Of a stretch of DNA of 13,832 bases, positions 1 to 6,918 are shown piece by piece (position 1 is the first letter of the stretch; every line of letters starts with the position of its first letter). The stretch is from Paracoccaceae bacterium. Lineage in GTDB: Bacteria; Pseudomonadota; Alphaproteobacteria; Rhodobacterales; Rhodobacteraceae. Below the pieces are notes generated by a model. It did no database searches. It saw only the letters and a list, made by a program, of their open reading frames with translations, and was not told the origin of the DNA. Location: the NCBI GenBank assembly GCA_020832725.1, contig JAFIEC010000010.1:1-13832 (forward strand), given 5' to 3'. Both the position numbers and the translations under genes were made by a program.

Positions 1-18
1 CCGCCCAGTATGGCACCA

Positions 19-1197
19 TCAGACCACCTGCCCGGCCGCCCAGCCCGACCTCCAGGCCCATTGAAAGTTGTAGCCGCCCAGCCAGCCGGTCACATCGACC
101 AGTTCGCCCACGACATGCAGCCCCGGAACCGCGCGGGCCGCAAAGCTGAGTGCGTCCAGATCGCGGGTGTCGACACCGCCTGCCGTCACTTCGGCCGTGC
201 GCCACCCTTCGGTGCCGGCGGGCACCAGCTGCCAGTCATGCACGCTGCGCGAGAGCCTTTCGAACCCCGCGCGCGTCTGGTCGGCCAGCCGCCCCGGCAG
301 CCCGGCCCGTGCGACCACGCTGCGCGCCAGCGCCTGCGGCAGGTCCAGAACATTGACCAGATCGCGCCCCCCGAGGCCTGCCGCCCGCCCCGCCTCGGCC
401 TCGACCGCGAGGTCGCGGCCCGGGCACAGGTCGACCCGGATCGCGCAACCGGGGGTCCAGTAGCTGGAAATCTGCAGGATCGAGGGACCCGACAGCCCGC
501 GATGCGTGAACAGCAACCCCTCCTCGAATGCGATCTTCTGCCCCTCCACCCCCACCCGCGCCGGGACCGAGACCCCGGCCAGCGGGCGGATCGCCTCGAG
601 CTGCGCATCGGTGAAAACGAGCGGCACCAACGCCGGCCGGGTCGGCACGATCCGCAGGCCGAACGCCTCGGCCACGCGATAGCCGAAATCGCTGGCGCCC
701 ATCTTGGGGATCGACTTGCCGCCGGTCGCCAGCACTACCGCGCGCCCGGCGATCTCGCCCGCGTCGGTTTCGACCCGGAACCCGCCATCCGCCCCGCGCG
801 TCACCGCACCCGGGCGGACGCCCAGCCGGAGCTCACCCCCGGCCGCATGCAGATCGCGCAGCAGCATGTCGACGATCTGTCGAGCCGAGCCGTCGCAGAA
901 TAGCTGCCCCAGCGTCTTTTCGTGCCAGGCGATGCCGGCCCCCGTGACCCGGTCGATGAAGTCCTGCTGTGTGTACCGGCTGAGTGCCGATCGCGCGAAA
1001 CGGGGGTTTTGCGAGAGGAAGCGGTCGGGCGAGATCTGCAGGTTGGTGAAATTGCACCGCCCCCCGCCCGAGATGCGGATCTTTTCGCCTGCCGCACGGG
1101 CATGATCCAGCACCACCACCCGCCGCCCCCGTCGCGCGGCCTCGATGGCGCACATCAGCCCCGCCGCCCCCGCGCCCAAGACGATCACGTCCCACAT
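19..1197 (-). CDS. HI0933/BaiN-type FAD-dependent NAD(P) oxidoreductase
   Basis: This is a flavoprotein of about 392 residues, a normal length for the HI0933-like family. The N-terminus begins with a beta strand and dinucleotide-binding GAGAAG loop (residues 8-13), followed by an acidic residue at the end of strand 2. Next comes the family signature GEKIRISGGGRCNFTN near residues 37-52. The C-terminus carries the typical GGYNFQWAW motif, which closes the FAD site. Family members are soluble flavoproteins of mostly unknown substrate; BaiN relatives reduce bile-acid intermediates, and I would not transfer that role here. An upstream in-frame start exists at 1317, but the family start is at the double ATG (1200/1197). 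The sequence AAGGACGGG just before it serves as ribosome binding site and favours 1197. The gene runs the same way as the restriction genes but is separated from them by about 250 bases, so it is probably independent of them. Confidence 0.9.
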   Translation of the reverse strand: MWDVIVLGAGAAGLMCAIEAARRGRRVVVLDHARAAGEKIRISGGGRCNFTNLQISPDRFLSQNPRFARSALSRYTQQDFIDRVTGAGIAWHEKTLGQLFCDGSARQIVDMLLRDLHAAGGELRLGVRPGAVTRGADGGFRVETDAGEIAGRAVVLATGGKSIPKMGASDFGYRVAEAFGLRIVPTRPALVPLVFTDAQLEAIRPLAGVSVPARVGVEGQKIAFEEGLLFTHRGLSGPSILQISSYWTPGCAIRVDLCPGRDLAVEAEAGRAAGLGGRDLVNVLDLPQALARSVVARAGLPGRLADQTRAGFERLSRSVHDWQLVPAGTEGWRTAEVTAGGVDTRDLDALSFAARAVPGLHVVGELVDVTGWLGGYNFQWAWRSGWAAGQVV

Positions 1198-1448
1198 CAT
1201 CCCGTCCTTGCATGTCACGGCATGTGATAGTCTTGGGAGACTTGGGGCGCCAGATGGGGCGGGGGGAAAACGGCGTTGTTTGGCGGCCTTCAACAAAAGG
1301 CCCCACCAAGCCGACAAACGGATGGAGGCGGCCTTTACCTCTTTAACTCACCCAATTGGGTCAGCCGATGGCTTGCTCGCCTCTCAACTAACGGACACCG
1401 CCGGCGTGTAGTCGCCTTTAACAAGGGCCGCCCTTTTCTTGCGGATGA
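1198..1448. other. Intergenic stretch between flavoprotein and endonuclease genes
   Basis: I see no gene here. The stretch is less GC-rich than the flavoprotein gene and marks the edge of the restriction block. It holds a perfect 12-bp palindrome, ACCCAATTGGGT, at 1350-1361. It also has two small hairpins, at 1285-1302 (stem GGCCTT) and 1423-1435 (stem AAGGG). Neither has a T-run on the minus strand, where transcription of the endonuclease gene would need to stop. The promoter of the flavoprotein gene should lie in the lower part of this interval, but I could not assign convincing hexamers. Confidence 0.5.
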
Positions 1449-2102
1449 TCATCGAAACAACTTGGTAGGCTCTTGGAATGCCCGGCCTTGAAGATAAGCC
1501 AAAACTTCACGTGCAATCATATCAGGCGTCTCTTTGCGGGCTACGCATTTCGATGCCCAAGGTCTTCCAGGATGCAACACATCCCACCGCGGCTGTAAAC
1601 CTTGATACCGGCCCTTTCCGGGGTCGTGGTTTCCGAATCCGTCAATCGTCGTATTCCAGACGGGCATGAATCGGCTAATAATCAGGTTTTCGCCAAGGGG
1701 AATCCATATCTCATCCACCACCAAGTACCGGCACCGGAAATCTTCTATGGAGAGGGTTGTGGTCGCCGCCACCACGCTATCGGCGTGTTCCTTCAAGCGC
1801 GAAAACAACTCCCGCCCTTTCGGGGCTTCGTCCTCATCTTCCAAGACGGCCACCCCCTTGCGCCCGCCTTTGCGTATGGCCTTGCCGACATAAATCGGTG
1901 CCCACCATTGCCCATTTATATTGGCCTCCGCTAGGGGCGCATAGGCCGGGTTGGGGCCGGTGTAGTAAATCGCATAGACGCCCGTACCCTTGAAGGAGGG
2001 CACCGAGGACAGCGGCACCGGGTCGCTTTCCAGGAGGGCTTCAGCAATAGAGGCGGCCAAGTTTCGCTTGGCCAAGGGGTTGAAGGGCTTGGCCTCTTTC
2101 AT
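1449..2102 (-). CDS. Eco29kI-family GIY-YIG type II restriction endonuclease
   Basis: This is a type II restriction enzyme of 217 residues, close to the length of R.Eco29kI (about 214). In numbering from the upstream TTG, the GIY half is GVYAIYY (42-48) and the YIG half is IYVGK (71-75). The helix with catalytic Arg and His is SRLKEH (R103, H107). The metal-binding Glu is in LGEN (E139), and the essential Asn is in PVWNTT (N151). This order and spacing match the Eco29kI family, whose known members cut CCGCGG. That specificity is predicted here, not shown. The start is ATG at 2102; a TTG one codon upstream (2105) is a possible alternative. The stop of the methyltransferase gene (TGA) shares a base with this ATG, so the endonuclease is probably made by translational coupling after the protective methylase. 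All catalytic residues are present, so the enzyme looks intact. Confidence 0.88.
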   Translation of the reverse strand: MKEAKPFNPLAKRNLAASIAEALLESDPVPLSSVPSFKGTGVYAIYYTGPNPAYAPLAEANINGQWWAPIYVGKAIRKGGRKGVAVLEDEDEAPKGRELFSRLKEHADSVVAATTTLSIEDFRCRYLVVDEIWIPLGENLIISRFMPVWNTTIDGFGNHDPGKGRYQGLQPRWDVLHPGRPWASKCVARKETPDMIAREVLAYLQGRAFQEPTKLFR

Positions 2103-3388
2103 CAATGGAGGCCTTGCCTGCGCGCCAGCTTTGCCAGGTCGGCTTCCAGCAGTTTTTGGGCCACACTGGACGCCACCGCTTGCGCTAGGCGCACCGGCAC
2201 GGCGTTCCCGAGTTGGCGCATGGATTCCGACCAGGCCCCGTGAAAAACATACCCATCCGGAAAACCCTGGATACGCGCCGCTTCCCGCACGGTGAAATAG
2301 CGCACCGACCCATCCGGCAGCACCATCATGTTTTCACCGCCCGGCACGCCGTGGTCCCCGGCTTTGAGGGCCTTGGAAGGCCAGTCTATAGGGGATCCGG
2401 TATGTCCCACATAAGCCCGCGCACCATGTTGCAAGCGGTGGTTCAGCACGCACTCGGTTTCGCCTCCATCCTGCCGAGGAGCAGGCAGGCCGTGGAGGGC
2501 GTCCCTTACAGTCAGCCAAGCAAGGCGGCCATCCGACTCGTTGCGCCCGCGCAGGGCCGCCACACGGCCCTTGTATCTGTCCGGCACTTCCCCCCGCGCC
2601 TTCCTGGGCACCTTGTGCCTCTCCCAATACTCCCCGGTTATCCATTGCGCGTGCAGGAGGGAGTTGACGCTATGGGTTGCTTCCGGGAAGTTCCAATGCA
2701 CATCCTGGTCCGACCGGAAGCCGACAATGAACACTCTTTCCCGGCGTTGCGCCGCGCCAAAGTCCGCCGCGTCGAAGAGTTGGCGCGCCACATTATAGCG
2801 CAGGCCGCTGTCCGTTGAAGTCTTCACTTGTTCCAGTCTCTTCAAGTGCTCCGTCCAGGTTTCCCCTGGCTTTTGGAACACTTCGGGCATGGACATCCGG
2901 TGTTCGATATATGCCAGGTAATTGGCGAAGGTTGCCCGCGTCAGGCCCTTTACATTCTCAATGATGAAGGCGCGAGGTTTCAAATTGGCGACCACATCCG
3001 CGAAGGCGGAGAACATATCCCGGTCGTCATTGAAGGCCCGGTGTTTCCCCCCGATAGAAAAGGGTTGGCAAGGCGGTCCGCCCGACACGAGGTCGAGGCC
3101 TTCCGGGTATTCGCCATAATCCAGATCCCGCACATCTCCGCAAATCACTCGCAGGTCCTTCAAGAGTGGGAAGCCGCGCTCCTTATTCTCTTCCAGGGTT
3201 TCCGCCGCCCACTTGTCCTTCTCTACGGCGGCGACGGCGTGGAAGCCCGCCAACTCAGTACCGAGAGCGAGGCCGCCCGCGCCCGCGAAGAGTTCAAGAG
3301 AATGCAGCCTGTCAAACTTCACGAGCCGGTCCCGCCATTTTGGTTCACGATTCCGGTGGCGTGGGGGCGCACCGCAGTGGCTTTTCAT
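2102..3388 (-). CDS. C5-cytosine DNA methyltransferase of the Eco29kI-like R-M pair
   Basis: This enzyme transfers a methyl group from S-adenosylmethionine to carbon 5 of cytosine and protects the host from the adjacent endonuclease. Numbering from the ATG at 3388 (428 residues), motif I is LELFAGAGGL (31-40). Motif IV is GGPPCQPFS with the catalytic Cys at 107. Motif VI is ENVKG (144-148) and motif VIII is QRRERVF (214-220). A target-recognition region covers about 225-330. Motifs IX and X are TVREAARIQGFPD and QLGNAVP near the C-terminus. The start is uncertain: a TTG at 3415 and a GTG at 3322 are in frame. The GTG would leave only about ten residues before motif I, as is usual for this family, and a weak promoter-like pair lies just upstream (TTGAAG, then TGGTAT after 17 bases). 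No control (C) protein gene is seen. The block is less GC-rich than its neighbours, which suggests transfer. Confidence 0.9.
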   Translation of the reverse strand: MKSHCGAPPRHRNREPKWRDRLVKFDRLHSLELFAGAGGLALGTELAGFHAVAAVEKDKWAAETLEENKERGFPLLKDLRVICGDVRDLDYGEYPEGLDLVSGGPPCQPFSIGGKHRAFNDDRDMFSAFADVVANLKPRAFIIENVKGLTRATFANYLAYIEHRMSMPEVFQKPGETWTEHLKRLEQVKTSTDSGLRYNVARQLFDAADFGAAQRRERVFIVGFRSDQDVHWNFPEATHSVNSLLHAQWITGEYWERHKVPRKARGEVPDRYKGRVAALRGRNESDGRLAWLTVRDALHGLPAPRQDGGETECVLNHRLQHGARAYVGHTGSPIDWPSKALKAGDHGVPGGENMMVLPDGSVRYFTVREAARIQGFPDGYVFHGAWSESMRQLGNAVPVRLAQAVASSVAQKLLEADLAKLARRQGLH

Positions 3389-3415
3389 ACCATCACCGAA
3401 CTGGACGCGCTTCAA

Positions 3416-3865
3416 GAAAATCCTTCAAATCGTCCGGGCCACCCCCCGGCGGCGCTCCGCAGACCTCGCCACCCGCTCATCGTCGCGTGCCGCGCATGTC
3501 GGGGGTCTTGTTGCCGCGCGGGCCGGACAGGACGGGTGTGTTCGCGCGGGTCTCGGCTCCGAGGGCATATTGGTCAGAGGCAAATGGCAGAGCGTGGAGG
3601 GTCACGCCTGTCCGGTGACATCCGGGCCGGGGCAATGGCGGTCTCGATGGGTTTGAGCGAGAACACCGCCAGGTATCATGGCGAACGGCTTCATTCCCGT
3701 TTGGGCGAAGTAATCCCTGGTCAGATGGCTCTGAAGGAGGAGCCGGCCAATATCGAGGCAGCGGTTCAGGAAGGATACAAACGCGCATTCTCCTGAACGC
3801 GCCGCTTTCGCGCGCTGCCCCCTGCCATGGTTCCTAACGCGCCCGATCCGTGTACGGGCCGCAGC
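3416..3865. other. Gene-poor stretch between R-M genes and catabolic operon
   Basis: No intact gene is supported in these 450 bases. The middle to right part contains what looks like a broken LuxR-type regulator on the plus strand (separate entry). The left end should hold the promoter of the methyltransferase gene. The right end (3797-3865) is the 3' flank of the nine-gene operon. It contains a GC-rich hairpin at 3798-3814 (CGCGC stem, 7-base loop), but no T-run follows it on the minus strand. Confidence 0.5.
3480..3795 (+). pseudogene. Possible decayed LuxR-type HTH regulator, C-terminal part
   Basis: Two plus-strand frames together resemble the end of an alphaproteobacterial LuxR-type regulator. 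The first frame reads LLPRGPDRTGVFARVSAPRA and then WRVTP, ending at a stop near 3616. This is like the segment before the LTPAE motif in such proteins. The second frame then reads AVSMGLSENTARYHGERL (about 3633-3690), which fits the recognition helix region of a LuxR HTH (G-L-S-x-N-T-V/A-x-x-H). Only about 50 bases separate the VTP and GLSEN codons, where about 70 would be expected. A short deletion with frameshift would explain the change of frame. The stretch ends at a TGA near 3795. What I see is the two matching pieces; that they were once one gene is inference. No N-terminal sensor domain is visible, and the restriction genes occupy the place where it would be. Confidence 0.35.
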
Positions 3866-4414
3866 TCAGTCCGTGCCCCGATCAGCATCCATCAGCACGG
3901 CCATGAGCAGTGCTGGCTCGTCGCTCAGGTTGACCCATGCGTGGTTTGTGCCACGCTGGATGACCACGTCGAAGGGCTCGAGCACGGTCTCGTCGTCATC
4001 GAGAAGCATCTTCACACGCCCGCGCAGCAGCATGATGTAGTCGAGGGTCGGGGACTTGTGCATGCCCGGGTGGCGGGTCGTGTCGACGCGGAGATGCGAG
4101 GCCTCCATCCGCGCAAAGGCTTCTGCGGCCGAGCGTTCGGCATCGTCCGGATCACTGTTCCCGGCGCGAGGGGCGAGCTGGAATACGCGGAACACTGTGC
4201 CGCCCTCGGGTGGCTCAAGGCGCAGGTGCCGGTCGGCACCGTCCTCAACCGACAGATCGGGCCCGAGCGCATGGGTGGACCACATATCAATGAGCGCTCG
4301 GCCGGGGCCCGAGCGGATCACATGCGGCGTCCGGGCGTCGCTGAGGATGCGCGAGCGCCCGCTCGCATCATTCCCGGTGACGATCCGGCGCATGGCAGGC
4401 GTGTCGTCGGTCAT
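3866..4414 (-). CDS. Cupin-domain protein, last gene of the catabolic operon
   Basis: This is a single-cupin protein of 182 residues. An N-terminal arm of about 105 residues leads into cupin motif 1, RHPGMHKSPTLDYIMLLRG (114-132), with likely metal ligands H115, H119 and D125. Motif 2, PFDVVIQRGTNHAW (148-160), contributes H158. Small cupins of this type bind one divalent metal. They are found as dioxygenases, isomerases or sugar- or aromatic-acid-binding proteins, and the sequence does not say which. It is much shorter than the two-domain gentisate dioxygenases (about 340 residues). The start at 4414 has a good AAGGAG site eight bases upstream; a longer reading to 4564 overlaps the previous gene and is not conserved-looking. 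It follows the decarboxylase-family gene by 17 bases and closes the operon. It is the best candidate in the cluster for an oxygenase step, but this is inference. Confidence 0.85.
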   Translation of the reverse strand: MTDDTPAMRRIVTGNDASGRSRILSDARTPHVIRSGPGRALIDMWSTHALGPDLSVEDGADRHLRLEPPEGGTVFRVFQLAPRAGNSDPDDAERSAAEAFARMEASHLRVDTTRHPGMHKSPTLDYIMLLRGRVKMLLDDDETVLEPFDVVIQRGTNHAWVNLSDEPALLMAVLMDADRGTD

Positions 4415-4431
4415 GGCGGTTTCTCCTTGCT

Positions 4432-5241
4432 TCACTCGAGCTGGCGCTGGTCCGACAGGTCGCGCCCTCCCCGTGTCACCGCAACCCGGGCACCCCGCGC
4501 CTCGAGTACCGGAAGCGCGGCGAGGCGTTGGATGATATGGAATTGGGTCGGCATGTCCTCCCATGTGGTTTCATGAAAGCGCACCTCGCCGCATGCAGTT
4601 GCAGCAGAAAGCCGGAGCGAGGCCGGGCCGGGCGGCGTATGGCAGGCACGGGCGATGTCGGCTTCGCCGGGGCGACCGGTCGCCGGGACGTATTTGTAGT
4701 GCAGCAGCCCCCCAGCGGCGGGGCCGGTTGCGACAGGAAATGCCTCGATGGGCGTGATGTCCGTCAGGGTAATGTCGACGAAGCGATGGCCGAGCCATGA
4801 GGCACCATGCACCTCTCGATCCCCGAATATCCGTGGCGGCGGGATTTCGGCCCAGAGCTTGGCGAAGCCGAGCTCGTCGCGTCCTGTCAGGATCGGATCG
4901 GCGAGGTTTTCCCACATCACGGCAACGAACAGCCCGGTGACATCGTCTTGCCTGCCACAAAAGCGGGCAGGAAAGCGGACCCCGATAATGTTGTAGCCGC
5001 GACCTGCAAGCCAGGATAGCTCGCTCAGATACTGGACCTCGACGCTGACCACCGGCTCACCAGCCAATGTGAAGCCGGGCGGCAGGAGCGCCGCCAGCGG
5101 CGCCGGCTCGGTCAGGTAATCGACCGTGACCACCCGCCGCAACGGCCGGTCGTGCCAGTCATGCGGGGCACCGTCCGGCCCTTGGCGCGGCCCCGGGCTG
5201 GGGCCGAAGCCGAAGGGCATTCGGTGGACCGGGGTCGCCAT
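4432..5241 (-). CDS. Acetoacetate decarboxylase (ADC) family protein
   Basis: This protein of 269 residues has the acetoacetate decarboxylase fold signature. It shows a beta-rich N-terminal half (YLTEPAPLAALLPPGFTLAG, 42-61), the run GYNIIGVRFPARF (82-94), and the active-site segment GRDELGFAKLWAEIP (120-134). K128 aligns with the Schiff-base lysine (K115) of clostridial ADC. The second, pKa-lowering lysine of that enzyme is replaced by leucine. Such replacements occur in ADC-like proteins that act as aldolases, dehydratases or decarboxylases on other keto acids. A true acetoacetate decarboxylase role is therefore doubtful, and a keto-acid lyase or decarboxylase is more likely. The start ATG at 5241 lies one base after the FAH-family stop (TGA-G-ATG), so translation is probably coupled. 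The protein is cytoplasmic, and its position after an FAH-type hydrolase suggests it acts on that enzyme's product. Confidence 0.87.
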   Translation of the reverse strand: MATPVHRMPFGFGPSPGPRQGPDGAPHDWHDRPLRRVVTVDYLTEPAPLAALLPPGFTLAGEPVVSVEVQYLSELSWLAGRGYNIIGVRFPARFCGRQDDVTGLFVAVMWENLADPILTGRDELGFAKLWAEIPPPRIFGDREVHGASWLGHRFVDITLTDITPIEAFPVATGPAAGGLLHYKYVPATGRPGEADIARACHTPPGPASLRLSAATACGEVRFHETTWEDMPTQFHIIQRLAALPVLEARGARVAVTRGGRDLSDQRQLE

Positions 5242-5242
5242 C

Positions 5243-6172
5243 TCAGCGACGTGGACCGATGCGGTTGCGCAGAATGCCGAGCCGCTCGATCTCCAGTTCC
5301 ACCTCGTCGCCCGGCGCAAGGAACCGTCCATGCTCCAGCCCGCAGCCGTTGCCCAGTGTGCCCGATCCGATCACCTCGCCGGGATGCAGCGTCTCGTCGC
5401 GGGAAACGTGAGCGATGATGCGCGCGAAGCCATGGTGCATCTCGGCCGAAGAGCCATCGGCCCAGGTCACTCCGTTGACCCGAGCGCGCATCCTTAGCGC
5501 CTGCGGATCGCCGACCTCGTCGGCGGTCACCAGCCACGGCCCGAGGATGTTGCCGGTGTCGAAGTCCTTGCCCTTTGCAGGACCGAGGCCTCCGGCCATC
5601 TCGCGAATCTGGTGATCGCGCGCACTCATGTCATTGAAGATGACATAGCCGAAGACATGATCTAGCGCGGTTTGCTCGGGAATATCGCGCCCACCGTGCC
5701 CGATGACTGCGGCAAGCTCGAGCTCGAAGTCGAGGCGTGTCTCGCCCGCAGGCCAGCGCACATCCGTCTCCGGGCCGACGACCGAGAAGCGGTTGCCCTT
5801 GTAGTTGATCGGCTGGTCGTACCAGACTTGCGGCACCTCTACGGCTTCGGGGTCAGTGGGGCCCGGCTGGCCGAAGGCCTGCCGCCGTGCGCGGGCCTGA
5901 CGGAAGTGTTTCTCAAAGCTGAGCGCATCGCGGATCTGCCGTGGACGAGGCAGTGGAGCACACAGCGTCACCGCATCCGCCGAACGTCGGGGCGCGGAAG
6001 CAAGCGCATCCCGGGCAGCCTCTACACCTTCACGGCCAGCATCAATCAGCGCCAGCATCGAGATGAAGGGGGGGTATCGGGCCGGCTCGAGCACAGCGAC
6101 GGTGCCATTGTCGAGGACGGCGCCCAGGCGCTCGGCGTCGTCTCCGCGGTCACGGAAGGTGACAAGCTTCAT
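5243..6172 (-). CDS. Fumarylacetoacetate hydrolase (FAH) family protein
   Basis: This FAH-superfamily enzyme of 309 residues is of the size of fumarylacetoacetase-domain or fumarylpyruvate hydrolase-like proteins. The metal site is clear: LDFELELAAVIG gives E150 and E152, and FNDMSARDHQ gives D181. Further family marks are GPAKGKDFDTGNILGPWL (197-214) and the C-terminal VIGSGTLGNGCGLE. Members hydrolyse a C-C bond in beta-diketo acids, or decarboxylate, hydrate or tautomerise oxo acids, using Mg2+ or Mn2+. The substrate cannot be read from sequence. The start at 6172 overlaps the glutathione transferase stop by four bases (ATGA). A maleylpyruvate or maleylacetoacetate isomerase-like transferase next to an FAH protein is the classic arrangement of gentisate and homogentisate pathways. 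That supports a role on a ring-cleavage-type product, though the dioxygenase of those pathways is missing here. Confidence 0.92.
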   Translation of the reverse strand: MKLVTFRDRGDDAERLGAVLDNGTVAVLEPARYPPFISMLALIDAGREGVEAARDALASAPRRSADAVTLCAPLPRPRQIRDALSFEKHFRQARARRQAFGQPGPTDPEAVEVPQVWYDQPINYKGNRFSVVGPETDVRWPAGETRLDFELELAAVIGHGGRDIPEQTALDHVFGYVIFNDMSARDHQIREMAGGLGPAKGKDFDTGNILGPWLVTADEVGDPQALRMRARVNGVTWADGSSAEMHHGFARIIAHVSRDETLHPGEVIGSGTLGNGCGLEHGRFLAPGDEVELEIERLGILRNRIGPRR

Positions 6173-6915
6173 GGGTGTTCTTTCAGGTCGGCGTAAATTT
6201 CGGAGATGCGCGCGCCAGGTGGATAGGTGGCAGCAAACGAGGGACGTGCCCGGATCGCATCCCACCAACGGCTGACGGCTGGATGAGCCGCCCAGTGTTT
6301 CGAGAGACCGAGATCGGCCATGCGATCAAAGGTAGGCACCAGCGCAAGATCGGCGATGGTTAGCGCTGAGCCGCATAGCCATTCCGAGACCATCAGCTCT
6401 CGTTCCATCCGCTCCACGGTCTGTTCGAGCCGCTCAAGCGACTCGCGCTGACGCTCGTCCGAAAAGCCCCGGGGGCCCATCTTGCGGTAGAAATGCCGGT
6501 GGAGCGGCCGACTGTCGGCCTCCGAGCGCCGGGCCTCTTCGTCAAGTTCGGTATAGTGGCGAAAGAACGCCTTGTTGAATGACGGCACCCGGATCGCGAC
6601 CGTGGGCACTTCGTCGATGAATTGCAGCCAGGTACGCATCCGCGCTCGCTCCCAGGCGTCTCGTGGTGCAAGCGGCGGATCGGGGAACACGTCGTCGAGG
6701 TATTCCATGATGACCGTACTGTCGGTCACCGGGCGGTCGTCATGCAGAAGAGTCGGGACCACACCGTTCGGATTAAGGGCCAGGTATTCGGGCGCGAGAT
6801 GCTCGCGTTTGCGGAAATTGATCTGGCGGTCAGTGTAGGGAAGACCTTTTTCGAAAAGGCAAAGCCGGACTTTCTGCGAGCAGGTTGAATAGGTGCTGTT
6901 GAGCAGGACGAGCAT
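6169..6915 (-). CDS. Glutathione S-transferase family protein
   Basis: This glutathione transferase of 248 residues has a thioredoxin-like N-terminal domain (1-80) and a helical C-terminal domain. Residues near the glutathione thiol are in STYSTCSQKVR (7-17), where a Ser or Cys is the likely catalytic residue. The cis-proline loop is NGVVPTLL (50-57), the gamma-glutamyl contact is DSTVIMEYL (65-73), and the N-capping box is LTIADLAL (185-192). An extended linker helix region (about 110-155) is longer than in compact maleylpyruvate isomerases. It brings to mind the larger etherase or dehalogenase-like transferases, without proof. A clear GGGGAGG site precedes the ATG at 6915, which is three bases after the MBL gene. 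With the following FAH gene it may isomerise a maleyl-type intermediate; alternatively it may attach or remove glutathione. Confidence 0.9.
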   Translation of the reverse strand: MLVLLNSTYSTCSQKVRLCLFEKGLPYTDRQINFRKREHLAPEYLALNPNGVVPTLLHDDRPVTDSTVIMEYLDDVFPDPPLAPRDAWERARMRTWLQFIDEVPTVAIRVPSFNKAFFRHYTELDEEARRSEADSRPLHRHFYRKMGPRGFSDERQRESLERLEQTVERMERELMVSEWLCGSALTIADLALVPTFDRMADLGLSKHWAAHPAVSRWWDAIRARPSFAATYPPGARISEIYADLKEHP

Positions 6916-6918
6916 GAA

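Noticed and set aside
10..903. A 297-codon plus-strand open frame
   Set aside because: It is antisense to the flavoprotein gene, is rich in Arg, Pro and His, and shows no domain. It is a typical GC-rich shadow frame.
1285..1302. Hairpin GGCCTT/AAGGCC as a terminator
   Set aside because: No T-run follows on either strand and the loop and stem are ordinary.
1423..1440. Hairpin AAGGG-CCG-CCCTT followed by TTCTT as a terminator
   Set aside because: The T-rich flank is on the plus strand, where nothing is transcribed toward it; on the minus strand, just after the endonuclease stop, there is no T-run.
2828..3796. A 322-codon open frame on the plus strand
   Set aside because: Most of it is antisense to the clear methyltransferase gene. 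Only its last part, outside that gene, has any domain resemblance and is treated as a possible LuxR remnant.
3798..3814. Hairpin CGCGC/GCGCG after the last operon gene as a rho-independent terminator
   Set aside because: Its position is suitable, but only TTCAGG follows on the minus strand and the 5-bp stem is easily formed by chance in such DNA.
3866..6915. Reading the GST, FAH and cupin genes as a complete gentisate pathway
   Set aside because: The cupin is about half the length of gentisate 1,2-dioxygenase and has a single domain, and the ADC-like and MBL genes have no place in that pathway.
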